Positions 1 to 5,825 of a DNA stretch of 7,014 bases are shown here, one piece after another; the stretch's first letter is position 1, and every line of letters starts with the position of its first letter. The stretch lies in assembly GCA_021821425.1 (NCBI GenBank), contig JAKACL010000156.1:1-7014 (forward strand), written 5' to 3'. The notes below the pieces were generated by a model. That model saw nothing but the letters and a program-made list of their open reading frames with translations. It was not told the DNA's origin and did not search any database. The DNA is from Pseudomonadota bacterium. Lineage in GTDB: Bacteria; Pseudomonadota; Gammaproteobacteria; Burkholderiales; Thiobacillaceae. The position numbers were made by a program, and so were the translations under genes.

Positions 1-17
1 GGTCCTCGCCCCTTTGT

Positions 18-1241
18 TCACGCGACCAGAACCGATACCGTTTTCTGGGCGGCCACAATCTGGTTGCGTCCGCAGCGTTTGGCTTCATAGAGTGCGATGT
101 CCGATGTGCGGATCAGATCGGCAGGCGAGGAGACGGAAGCAAGCTCGGACGACGAGACGCCGAAACTCAGGGTGACCTGGCTGGCCACGGGCGAGGCTTC
201 GTGGGGAAGGTTCAAGGCCAGGATGCGCTCGCGTATCTGCTCGGCCACGGATATCGCGCCGTTCAAATCGGTCTGCGGCAGCAGGAACGCAAATTCTTCG
301 CCGCCGATTCGGGCCACCACATCGCCGGGACGGGACAGCGTGTGATGCATGGCCTGCGCAACGTCCACCAGGCACAGGTCGCCGGCCGGGTGCCCATAGT
401 GGTCGTTGTATTCCTTGAAATGATCGATATCGACCATGATGAGCGACACCGGCGCATTGTTGCGTTTCGCTCTTGCCCACTCCTTGCCGAGTTCTTCCTC
501 GAACAGCCGCCGGTTCGGAATGCCGGTGAGGCTGTCGAGACGGACCAGATATTCCAGCGCCTGTTCCACCTCGATTGACGAGTACAGTTCGCGGCGCAGT
601 TTTTCCGCGTCTCGAAACAGACGGTGGACTAGGGCCGACGTGGCGAGCATCGCGAGACTGAAAATGACCATCATCAAGCCCATGACGAGATGGATGCGAT
701 CGCCCGCCAACATCATTCGGATGCTGATGGGGACCATGACCGGTATGGCGAAGCACCAATAGGCGTGGCGCACGGGCGACAGCAGCGGTACGGCGCCGGC
801 CACCATGCCCCCCAGTACAAAAGCGAGCACGACCTGGTGCGGGAAGGAACTGCGATCAAACAGGAGAATGCCGGACAGCCCCCATACCATCCCGGCAGCG
901 CATGCGCCTGCCAGGAAATACTTCGTCCACACAGCAAGGTCGGACGCGTTTCTGGGGGAGGCGTTTCTAAACGCCCGAAAGCTGAGGAATCGCGCCCCGG
1001 TCACGGCGATCAGCAAGCCTGCCCAGGTTAGCAGGACGGACGTGGGCACGGCGCCCCACAGCACCGCAGCAAGGATGAGTCCGACTGCCAGGTTGACGAT
1101 CAGCGAGATGGAGAGCTGACGAAAGCTCTGCGCAATCTGCGGCACCAGGATGCCTGGATCCTGGGAATCGGAAGATGGCTGGACGGGGGTATCCAAGGCG
1201 AGCTCTCTCGACGGGTTTTCGGGCGCATTTCGCCTGCGCAC
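18..1241 (-). CDS. Membrane-anchored diguanylate cyclase (GGDEF domain)
   Basis: Predicted to make cyclic di-GMP from two GTP at the inner face of the cytoplasmic membrane. The 407-residue protein has a hydrophobic N-terminal half with about six membrane segments (roughly 43-62, 66-83, 104-127, 136-155, 160-178, 184-205), a short linker that could be helical (206-232), then a GGDEF domain. Visible hallmarks are DSLTGIPNRR (236-245), the metal/substrate segment DIDHFKEYND (271-280), the signature GGEEF (313-317) and ALYEAKRCGRN (383-393). An RPGD at 304-307, five residues before the signature, is a canonical inhibitory-site RxxD, so product inhibition is expected. No EAL or HD-GYP domain follows. 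The start is GTG with a weak ribosome site; no ATG exists in the N-terminal part, and a TTG 15 codons in is an alternative. It is divergent from the kinase gene at 1402. The sensory input of the membrane part is unknown. Confidence 0.93.
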   Translation of the reverse strand: MRRRNAPENPSRELALDTPVQPSSDSQDPGILVPQIAQSFRQLSISLIVNLAVGLILAAVLWGAVPTSVLLTWAGLLIAVTGARFLSFRAFRNASPRNASDLAVWTKYFLAGACAAGMVWGLSGILLFDRSSFPHQVVLAFVLGGMVAGAVPLLSPVRHAYWCFAIPVMVPISIRMMLAGDRIHLVMGLMMVIFSLAMLATSALVHRLFRDAEKLRRELYSSIEVEQALEYLVRLDSLTGIPNRRLFEEELGKEWARAKRNNAPVSLIMVDIDHFKEYNDHYGHPAGDLCLVDVAQAMHHTLSRPGDVVARIGGEEFAFLLPQTDLNGAISVAEQIRERILALNLPHEASPVASQVTLSFGVSSSELASVSSPADLIRTSDIALYEAKRCGRNQIVAAQKTVSVLVA

Positions 1242-1401
1242 ACACGTCTACCAGTATAGGCCATGCTGCGTGGATCATGGCTCGGGCGTGCATGCGCTGC
1301 AAGGTCGAGGCAAGCGATAATCGAAGTCTGTTCTTGATGGCCTGAGCCGGGTTAAACTTTCTGCTCCGCTGCCTTATGGCCAATCCGGGGAATCACCGAC
1401 C

Positions 1402-2352
1402 ATGTCCCAGCAGCATCCCATCGTCGCCGTGACCGGTTCGTCCGGTGCCGGCCTGTCCACGATACGCCACGCGTTCAAGTTCATTTTCGAGCGCCTGAAC
1501 ATCAAGCCGGCGATCGTTCATGGCGACGGGTTCCGGCGCTATACAGACCGGCAGTTCGCTGCCCTGCTCGCGGAAGCGCGGGGCAGCGGCCGCAACATTT
1601 CGTGGTTCGGGCCCGAGTGCAATCATTTCCAGGAGCTGGAGTCGTTTTTCCGGACCTATGGCGAATGCGGCAGCGGGGTGATTCGCCAGTATGCGCACAC
1701 GGCCGAGCATGGAGAGAAATTGGGCGTGCCGCCTGGCGAGTTCACACCCTGGGCGCCGCTGCCGCCGGGCAGCGATCTCTTGTTCTACGAGGGGCAGCAT
1801 GGCGGCCTGGTGTCCAACACCTGGACGCGCCGCAAGGTCGACTCGCGCCACTTCCCGCCGGAAATCGACCGGCGGGTGGGACGCCCGGGCATCGATGTGG
1901 CCCAGCATGTCGACCTCCTGATCGGCGTGGCGCCTGCGATCAACCTGGAGTGGATCCAGAAGATCCACCGCGACTGCAAAAAGGGTATCTGCACGCCCGA
2001 AGAATCGGTGGAAACCATCCTCCGCCGCATGGACGACTACATCCATTACATCGTCCCGCAATTCGGCCTGACCGATATCAATATCCAGCGCATGCCGCTG
2101 GTGGACACCTCCGACCCGTTCATTGCGCGCGACGTGCCGCTGGCCGACGAATCGCTGTGCGTCATCCACTTTCGCGACCGCGAGCGGCATGATTTTCCCG
2201 AGTTGCTCAGGCGCATACCCGACGCGTACATGTCGCGCCCGACCACGATGGTGGTCCCCAACAATGACCTGCGCCTCGCCCTCGGCATGATTTGCGCCCC
2301 GATTCTGGCCAGGTTCATGGAGGCGCGCGGCGGCGCACCGGAAAAGTCCTGA
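1402..2352 (+). CDS. Phosphoribulokinase-family kinase (PrkB/CbbP-like), divergent active site
   Basis: Homolog of the octameric proteobacterial phosphoribulokinases, which make ribulose 1,5-bisphosphate from ribulose 5-phosphate and ATP. At 316 residues it is longer than the usual ~290. Conserved parts: P-loop region TGSSGAG (11-17), GD at 41-42 with the catalytic Asp42, Walker B-like LLFYEG (126-131), NLEWIQKIHRD (181-191) with the Lys, Arg and Asp of the active site, LRRM (207-210), and VDTSDPFIAR (234-243). Departures, relative to family sequences as I remember them: GAGLST where GAGT(S/T) is usual, GDGFRRYTD where GDSFHRYxR is usual (His45 to Arg, Arg49 to Asp), GQHG for GLHG, and about 27 extra, mostly charged residues near 139-165. 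ATG start with GGGGAA upstream. No rubisco or other Calvin-cycle gene lies beside it. It could be a working phosphoribulokinase or a kinase with a shifted substrate; the family call is firm, the substrate is not. Confidence 0.88.
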   Translation: MSQQHPIVAVTGSSGAGLSTIRHAFKFIFERLNIKPAIVHGDGFRRYTDRQFAALLAEARGSGRNISWFGPECNHFQELESFFRTYGECGSGVIRQYAHTAEHGEKLGVPPGEFTPWAPLPPGSDLLFYEGQHGGLVSNTWTRRKVDSRHFPPEIDRRVGRPGIDVAQHVDLLIGVAPAINLEWIQKIHRDCKKGICTPEESVETILRRMDDYIHYIVPQFGLTDINIQRMPLVDTSDPFIARDVPLADESLCVIHFRDRERHDFPELLRRIPDAYMSRPTTMVVPNNDLRLALGMICAPILARFMEARGGAPEKS

Positions 2353-2400
2353 CCCAGAGCAGTTGAGTTGGGCGTTGCAGTGGAAGTCGCGTCATGCAGG

Positions 2401-2447
2401 TGGGGCCAGGTCTTGCATATACGTATGCATGGCAAGACTTGACTCCA
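2401..2447. repeat. REP-like imperfect palindrome, copy A
   Basis: The outer arms 2401-2416 and 2432-2447 are inverted repeats matching at 13 of 16 positions. The core CAGGTCTTG (2407-2415) pairs with CAAGACTTG (2433-2441), with one G-T wobble. A second perfect dyad sits inside it: TGCATA (2414-2419), spacer TACG, TATGCA (2424-2429). Bases 2402-2416 (GGGGCCAGGTCTTGC) recur exactly, inverted, at 5772-5786 inside a second palindrome. The GGGG(Y)CAGGTCTTGC core resembles palindromic repeats I associate with REP-type elements moved by Y1 (IS200-like) transposases; that link is from memory. There is no T-run, so it is unlikely to be an intrinsic terminator. Confidence 0.6.
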
Positions 2448-2486
2448 AACTTTCCAGCTGTGCGTAAGCTTATTTGCTGCAGGTGC

Positions 2487-2657
2487 CTTTTTGAGCGCTT
2501 TGCCGACGAAGCTGTCGCGATAGATGTACAGCCCGGAATTTCCTGCCTCGGGCGGGTTGAATTGCTTGGCCTTGGCCGCTGCGGCTGGCGGCGTCGCGGG
2601 CTCATCCGTTTGAATTCGTTCAGTCGGGCTGCGTGATTCAGCAATAAAACGCCGAGG
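2487..2657 (-). pseudogene. Decayed fragment of a DUF2846-type lipoprotein gene
   Basis: Read on the minus strand from 2582 to 2487, the frame gives AAAKAKQFNPPEAG followed by NSGLYIYRDSFVGKALKK. This strongly resembles the start of the DUF2846 domain (AKQF-PP---G-AGLYIYR---GKALKK), small exported lipoproteins of unknown role. The expected continuation, a VDGxCxGE-like stretch, is absent: the frame runs into unrelated sequence and then into palindrome copy A. Upstream the frame stays open only to a stop at about 2660 and shows no signal peptide, lipobox Cys or start, so both ends are missing. A gene-sized intact copy is not present. The family call rests on memory of the motif; the truncation is seen directly. 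Confidence 0.55.
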
Positions 2658-2737
2658 TCATTCGGGAGCCCCCTTGAGTCCAGGGTTCTCGGGTTTGCTG
2701 TTAGACTTTTCCGGCCACGTTTGATGAGCGGTCTCCC

Positions 2738-3262
2738 TTGGATTACGACTACGAATCTGCCCTGATTGCCTGCGCCCGTGGCGAGACCTACGCGCTGGAA
2801 AGCCTGTACGCACGGGAATCGCGCTGGTTGCTTGGGGTGTGCCGGCGAATTCTGCGCGATACCGCACTCGCGGAGGACGCGCTGCAGGATGCTTTTCTGA
2901 AAGTCTGGCAGCGAGCCCATACGTATGATCGCAATCTTGGATCGGCCCGCGGCTGGATATACACGGTCGTGCGTCATTGCGCGCTCGATCTTGCGCGAAA
3001 GGGCGGGCACGAAATCGCCCAGGAAGATCCGCACGCCTTGCTCGACGAGCCCGGCCACCGCGAAGACGAACGGCGTGGCGACGCGTTCGACATCGATCGT
3101 TGTCTGGAAGGGCTGGACGATCGTCCACGCGAATCCATCCTGCTGGCCTTTCTTGAGGGATATTCGCACGAGCAGGTCGCTGCGACGCTCTCCACGCCGC
3201 TTGGCACGGTGAAGTCCTGGATTCGTCGCGGACTGCTTGCGCTGAAGGATTGTTTGTCATGA
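2738..3262 (+). CDS. ECF-type RNA polymerase sigma factor (SigK/RpoE-like)
   Basis: A 174-residue group 4 sigma factor that would direct RNA polymerase to a small regulon when released by its anti-sigma partner. Region 2 spans about 22-90, with the -10-recognition segment around AEDALQDAFLKVWQ (45-58) and TYDRNLGSARGWIYTVVRH (62-80). Region 4 spans about 120-172, with the helix-turn-helix GYSHEQVAATLSTPLGTVKSWIRRG (141-165). There is no region 1.1 or 3 and no long C-terminal extension. The start is TTG at 2738; no in-frame ATG or GTG lies between it and the upstream stop at 2702, and the ribosome site (GAGCGG) is poor, so translation may be kept low. The stop overlaps the ATG of the next gene as ATGA, which points to coupled synthesis with the anti-sigma factor. 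Confidence 0.92.
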   Translation: MDYDYESALIACARGETYALESLYARESRWLLGVCRRILRDTALAEDALQDAFLKVWQRAHTYDRNLGSARGWIYTVVRHCALDLARKGGHEIAQEDPHALLDEPGHREDERRGDAFDIDRCLEGLDDRPRESILLAFLEGYSHEQVAATLSTPLGTVKSWIRRGLLALKDCLS

Positions 3263-3939
3263 TTGACGAAGAACGCCAGGCCGACGCGGCCGAATACGTG
3301 CTGGGCACGCTTGATCCACACGCTGCCGAGGCACTCCGCGCGGCTGCCCGCGATGACCGTGACCTGGCGCGTGAAATTTACCGCTGGCAGGATCGTCTGC
3401 TGCCTTTGTTCAACCGGGTCGCCCCGGCATCTCCGCAACCGGAGACGTGGGCGCGCCTTCGCGACAAACTTTCGCGCCCATTACCGCCGTCGCGCTGGTG
3501 GCAATCCCTCCGCCTGTGGCAAGGATTGGTGGCGGCTACGCTGGTCGTTGCGGTAGGCCTCGGCATTCAGCTTGCCCGCATCCCGGAGGGGCCGGAGACG
3601 CGTTATGTCGCCATGTTGCAGACTCCTGAGCAGAATATCGGTTGGATCGTCGAGCTGGCGGATGCGAATACGGTTCGGCTGCGTCCGGTGGGGGCGCTCC
3701 CCGAGCTTCCGGCTGGGCGCGCCTGGCAGTTCTGGACCAAGCCGCAGGGCGCGGACAGGCCGACTTCGCTGGGTCTGGTGCCAGCCAATGGCGTGATCGA
3801 GGTGCCTCGCGACCAGCTTCCAGCCCTCGAAAACCAGCAGCTTTTCGAGGTGACGCTGGAACCGGAATACGGCTCGCCGACCGGCAAGCCGACGGGGCCG
3901 ATTCTGGCGGTGGGACGCATGGTGGCGCTGGCAGATTAA
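3259..3939 (+). CDS. Membrane anti-sigma factor, RskA type
   Basis: A 226-residue single-pass membrane protein predicted to bind and silence the sigma factor encoded just before it. The N-terminal cytoplasmic part (about 8-75, AAEYVLGTLDPHAAEAL...) is the sigma-binding domain and lacks the HxxxCxxC zinc motif of ZAS anti-sigma factors. One membrane helix lies at about 88-106. The outer part (112-226) is an RskA C-terminal domain, with AGRAWQFWTKPQ (152-163), TSLGLVPANG (169-178) and YGSPTGKPTGPILAVG (204-219) matching the family pattern. I chose ATG 3259 over an in-frame TTG at 3250 because it forms an ATGA overlap with the sigma stop and has GAAGGA upstream. Release probably needs proteolysis or a signal sensed outside the membrane; the signal is not visible from sequence. 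Confidence 0.9.
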   Translation: MIDEERQADAAEYVLGTLDPHAAEALRAAARDDRDLAREIYRWQDRLLPLFNRVAPASPQPETWARLRDKLSRPLPPSRWWQSLRLWQGLVAATLVVAVGLGIQLARIPEGPETRYVAMLQTPEQNIGWIVELADANTVRLRPVGALPELPAGRAWQFWTKPQGADRPTSLGLVPANGVIEVPRDQLPALENQQLFEVTLEPEYGSPTGKPTGPILAVGRMVALAD

Positions 3940-3994
3940 AAATAATTTTCGCCTTGCTGCATCCGGATGGCGACTTCATGGGTAGTGCATGACA

Positions 3995-4013
3995 GGACAG
4001 CGCGTGCTGTTCC
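3995..4013 (+). promoter_or_regulatory. Hairpin in the leader of the DUF3455 gene
   Basis: ACAGC (3997-4001), GCGT, GCTGT (4006-4010) is a perfect 5-base stem with a 4-base loop. It is extended by GG at 3995-3996 and CC at 4012-4013 across a one-base bulge. It lies 34 bases before the ATG at 4047. It could be a weak leader structure or an operator; there is no T-run. Confidence 0.3.
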
Positions 4014-4046
4014 GATTTCACTCAATCCAATACAAGGAATTTACCC

Positions 4047-4592
4047 ATGAATATCCGCAATCAAACTGCGCTCATTGTTTCATCCATTTTTCTCGCCGCT
4101 GCCGGAGCGGCCCAGGCAGACCATCACATGGTTCCTTCGGCAGTCTCGGTGCCTGATGGCAACGTGGTCATGATGAAAACCCTTGCGATGGGCCAGATCA
4201 CATACGAATGCATGGAGAAAAAAGACGCGCCGGGTTCGTATGCCTGGACCTTCAAAATTCCGCATGCCTATCTGTTCGATACCAGCAATACGCAAATTGG
4301 GCGTTATTACGGTTCGCCCAAAGGCGCAACCTGGGAATCCAATGACGGCTCGAAGGTGGTGGGCAAGCAGCTTGCCGTGACGCCGAATACAGCCACGGCG
4401 GGAAGCATTCCCCTGCAACTGGTGCAGCAGAATGGGTACGAGGGCAACGGCGTGATGAACAAGGTCACGTACATTCAGCGCCTTGCCACGGTAGGGGGCA
4501 CCGCCCCGACCAAGGCCTGCGCAGCCGCGAATGCCGGCAAGAAGGAAATCGTGAGTTACCAGGCCGATTACATCTTGTGGATGGCCAAGTAA
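4047..4592 (+). CDS. Exported DUF3455 family protein
   Basis: An 181-residue secreted or periplasmic protein of unknown function. A typical signal peptide covers 1-24, with cleavage expected after AQA and before DHHM. The mature part shows the DUF3455 pattern: YECMEK (53-58), YAWTFKIPHAYLFD (65-78), IGRYYGSPKGATWESNDGSKVVG (84-106), VTYIQRLATVGGTAP (140-154), a Cys at 158, and the ending YQADYILWMAK. Cys55 and Cys158 are the only cysteines of the mature chain and could form a disulfide. It follows the anti-sigma gene after 107 bases with its own ribosome site (AAGGAA), so it may be read with the operon, from its own promoter, or both. Position and export make it a likely target of the adjacent ECF sigma factor; that is inference. 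A strong terminator follows. Confidence 0.88.
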   Translation: MNIRNQTALIVSSIFLAAAGAAQADHHMVPSAVSVPDGNVVMMKTLAMGQITYECMEKKDAPGSYAWTFKIPHAYLFDTSNTQIGRYYGSPKGATWESNDGSKVVGKQLAVTPNTATAGSIPLQLVQQNGYEGNGVMNKVTYIQRLATVGGTAPTKACAAANAGKKEIVSYQADYILWMAK

Positions 4593-4608
4593 GCGGCGTC
4601 AATAAAAT

Positions 4609-4638
4609 AAAAGGGGCAGACTGAACTGCCCCTTTTTT
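4609..4638. terminator. Bidirectional intrinsic terminator
   Basis: Stem GGGGCAG (4613-4619) / CTGCCCC (4626-4632) with loop ACTGAA, flanked by AAAA (4609-4612) and six T (4633-4638). The A/T flanks extend the stem. On the minus strand the hairpin is followed by a T-rich TTTTATTTTATT, so it can end both the sigma-factor operon (plus) and the convergent gene pair ending at 4669 (minus). Confidence 0.92.
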
Positions 4639-4668
4639 AATTCATGTGGGGGGTGTTTACAGGGCAAT

Positions 4669-4908
4669 CTATTTTTTTCTGCGCGGCTTCTGGTCGGCAT
4701 ACGCGCCGTAAGGCGTTTGGCGTAGCGCGTCTCGATAGTCGTCCGCGTTCTTGATGCGCGGCCAGGCCGAATCGAGGAGCGCGAGCCAGGCGTGCTCGTC
4801 CATGAAGGGCGCGATCTCCAATAAAAACGGCAAGGCTTGCGCATCCTCGGTTTGGTCGAGAAAGCCTTTCGCGATCGCATAGGGCAAATTATCGAGGTGT
4901 CCGATCAT
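4669..4908 (-). CDS. Small conserved-looking protein of unknown function, downstream of the DsrC-like gene
   Basis: A 79-residue soluble protein that I do not recognise. It is rich in acidic and aromatic residues (FLLEIAPFMDEHAWLALLDSAW at about 28-49), without cysteine, signal peptide or membrane segment, and ends in a basic tail QKPRRKK. A good ribosome site (GGAGGG, about 7 bases before ATG) supports the start. It follows the DsrC-like gene on the same strand after 51 bases and shares the terminator at 4609-4638, so the two are probably one transcript. The composition suggests a small helical protein-binding module, for example a partner of the DsrC-like protein. That is a guess from gene order only. 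Confidence 0.7.
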   Translation of the reverse strand: MIGHLDNLPYAIAKGFLDQTEDAQALPFLLEIAPFMDEHAWLALLDSAWPRIKNADDYRDALRQTPYGAYADQKPRRKK

Positions 4909-4959
4909 GGCTCGCCCTCCCTAAAGGTGAACGGCTGCTGGCGGGCGCCGGGGCGGGGT

Positions 4960-5286
4960 TCAGGCCAGGTAGGCCTTGGCTTCTTCACCCGGATTGGGCA
5001 GACCCGCGATACGCCATGCCTGGCGCGGGGAACGGAACAGGTGATGCAGGCAGTCCGCCTCCAGGCCGTTGAGGTGACAGATATGGCTCAGGGCCGTGAC
5101 CGCGCCGAATTTCTGGAATTCATCGCGCAAGGTCAGCAGCAGTCCCTGCTGCTGGTCATCCAGTGCGCCCATGCCCTCGGACTTCGCGATGCGCTGCGCC
5201 AGCGCGATATCCCATTGCTCGGGATGGATAAAGAAATCATCCTTGTCAAAAAGGTAGCTGAGGTCTTCCGCGGCGGTCGGGTTCAT
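4960..5286 (-). CDS. DsrC/TusE-family sulfur-carrier paralog lacking both redox cysteines
   Basis: A 108-residue member of the DsrC/TusE family, at the usual family length. Family features: DFFIHPEQWDIALAQRIAKSEGM (17-39, the D-W--A---A--EG pattern), the helical core LTLRDEFQKFGAVTALS, and the C-terminal motif LHHLFRSPRQAWRIAGLPNP (80-99), matching LYxLFPxGPxxQAxxIAGLPKP. In DsrC a Cys follows QA and a second is penultimate (GLPKPTGCV); TusE keeps the penultimate one. Here QA is followed by Trp91, and the tail reads GEEAKAYLA with no Cys. Only Cys70 and Cys79 in the core remain. It therefore cannot carry persulfide in the known way and is more likely a regulatory or DNA/protein-binding paralog; I recall a cysteine-less group named RspA. 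The start at MNPTAAED was chosen for its AGGA site; the upstream open frame is low-complexity and unlike the family. Confidence 0.85.
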   Translation of the reverse strand: MNPTAAEDLSYLFDKDDFFIHPEQWDIALAQRIAKSEGMGALDDQQQGLLLTLRDEFQKFGAVTALSHICHLNGLEADCLHHLFRSPRQAWRIAGLPNPGEEAKAYLA

Positions 5287-5341
5287 GCGCTTGTCCTGTG
5301 TGCGGGGTTGCTGATGCCGGCTCAATCCGGTCAATCGATGC

Positions 5342-5373
5342 CGGTTGCGCGGCAATAGGGCTGATCGCAACCG
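5342..5373. promoter_or_regulatory. Inverted repeat upstream of the DsrC-like gene
   Basis: CGGTTGCG (5342-5349) and CGCAACCG (5366-5373) are perfect inverted 8-mers with a 16-base spacer. They end about 55 bases before the DsrC-like start codon on the minus strand. This could be an operator for a dimeric regulator or a leader hairpin in the transcript. No T-run follows on either strand. Confidence 0.4.
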
Positions 5374-5741
5374 ACAGTCGAATGATGCCGATAACGGCGG
5401 CGATGGGCAGTGGGAGGCCGTCCGACTTCCCTGTAAGCCCAGTCTGAAAATGGGAGCAGGGCAAAGCTGGGGATGGTGGGTCGCAACGTACAAAAATTAA
5501 AGTTTTATAGACGGTCTGCGTAATAGCCCTCACAGTCCCGCAGGTCTCCCGGGCGCAACACGCGTGGACCCTAAAAAGCGGGGAAATCATGCACTGTCAC
5601 TTTGCCGCGCGTTCCGTGGCCAGGTCTGGCCTTTGCGGCAAATGTCGGGTTCGTCCCGGCCGGCGCATCAGCGAGTATCGGACGGGCGTGGCGTGTTCAA
5701 CTGGGCCAGCTCGGCTGGAAGGACAGAAGGGTGGAAACGCA

Positions 5742-5786
5742 GGGACAGGTCTTGTACCTGGGTGCTGCGCGGCAAGACCTGGCCCC
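5742..5786. repeat. REP-like imperfect palindrome, copy B
   Basis: GGGACAGGTCTTG (5742-5754) and CAAGACCTGGCCC (5773-5785) are inverted repeats matching at 12 of 13 positions, with an 18-base spacer. The right arm GCAAGACCTGGCCCC (5772-5786) is the exact 15-base reverse complement of 2402-2416 in copy A. The spacers share no obvious similarity, so it is the arms that are conserved, as expected for REP-like hairpin elements. Confidence 0.6.
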
Positions 5787-5825
5787 CGAATTGTGTATCG
5801 ATCCCTGGACGAAAAGAGGTGTCTG

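Larger units (their letters stand above)
2353..2737. other. Gene-poor region between the kinase and the sigma factor gene
   Basis: This 385-base stretch has no convincing intact gene. It holds the REP-like palindrome at 2401-2447, a minus-strand lipoprotein gene fragment at about 2487-2657, and then about 80 bases that must carry the promoter of the sigma factor operon. I could not find a clear -35/-10 pair or a clear ECF-type promoter there. No hairpin with a T-run follows the kinase gene. Confidence 0.6.
5287..5825. other. Long intergenic region between the DsrC-like and PilZ genes
   Basis: These 539 bases between divergent genes contain no recognisable gene. I see an 8-base-arm dyad at 5342-5373, an AT-rich patch at about 5491-5513 that is the best place for promoters, a perfect 6-base palindrome GGCCAG-GT-CTGGCC at 5618-5631, and REP-like palindrome copy B at 5742-5786. 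A 74-codon open frame from a TTG at 5602 ends at 5826, overlapping the PilZ ATG as TGATG. It matches nothing I know and overlaps the repeat, so I do not call it as a gene. Confidence 0.6.

Noticed and set aside
1316..1321. GATAAT as a -10 box for the kinase gene
   Set aside because: No acceptable -35 hexamer lies 16-18 bases upstream; too weak to annotate.
1393..2190. 265-codon minus-strand frame opposite the kinase gene
   Set aside because: A shadow of the high-GC kinase coding strand; the plus-strand product has unmistakable family motifs.
2394..2636. 80-codon plus-strand frame downstream of the kinase gene
   Set aside because: It is antisense to the DUF2846-like relic and runs through palindrome copy A; no ribosome site or family features.
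2315..3169. 284-codon minus-strand frame spanning the sigma factor gene
   Set aside because: It overlaps the sigma factor in antisense and reads the DUF2846 relic out of frame; basic, low-complexity composition.
3250..3939. Anti-sigma factor starting at the TTG at 3250
   Set aside because: The ATG at 3259 makes the classic ATGA overlap and is better placed relative to GAAGGA; three extra residues add nothing.
4960..5493. Longer minus-strand version of the DsrC-like protein starting at 5493
   Set aside because: The extra N-terminal 69 residues are Arg/Pro/Ser-rich, have no family match and would make the protein far longer than DsrC/TusE. The internal ATG at 5286 has a ribosome site and gives the family length.
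5640..5665. tRNA-like T-arm (CGGGTTCGTCCCG)
   Set aside because: The loop is shorter than a standard seven-base T-loop and no acceptor, D or anticodon arms can be placed around it.
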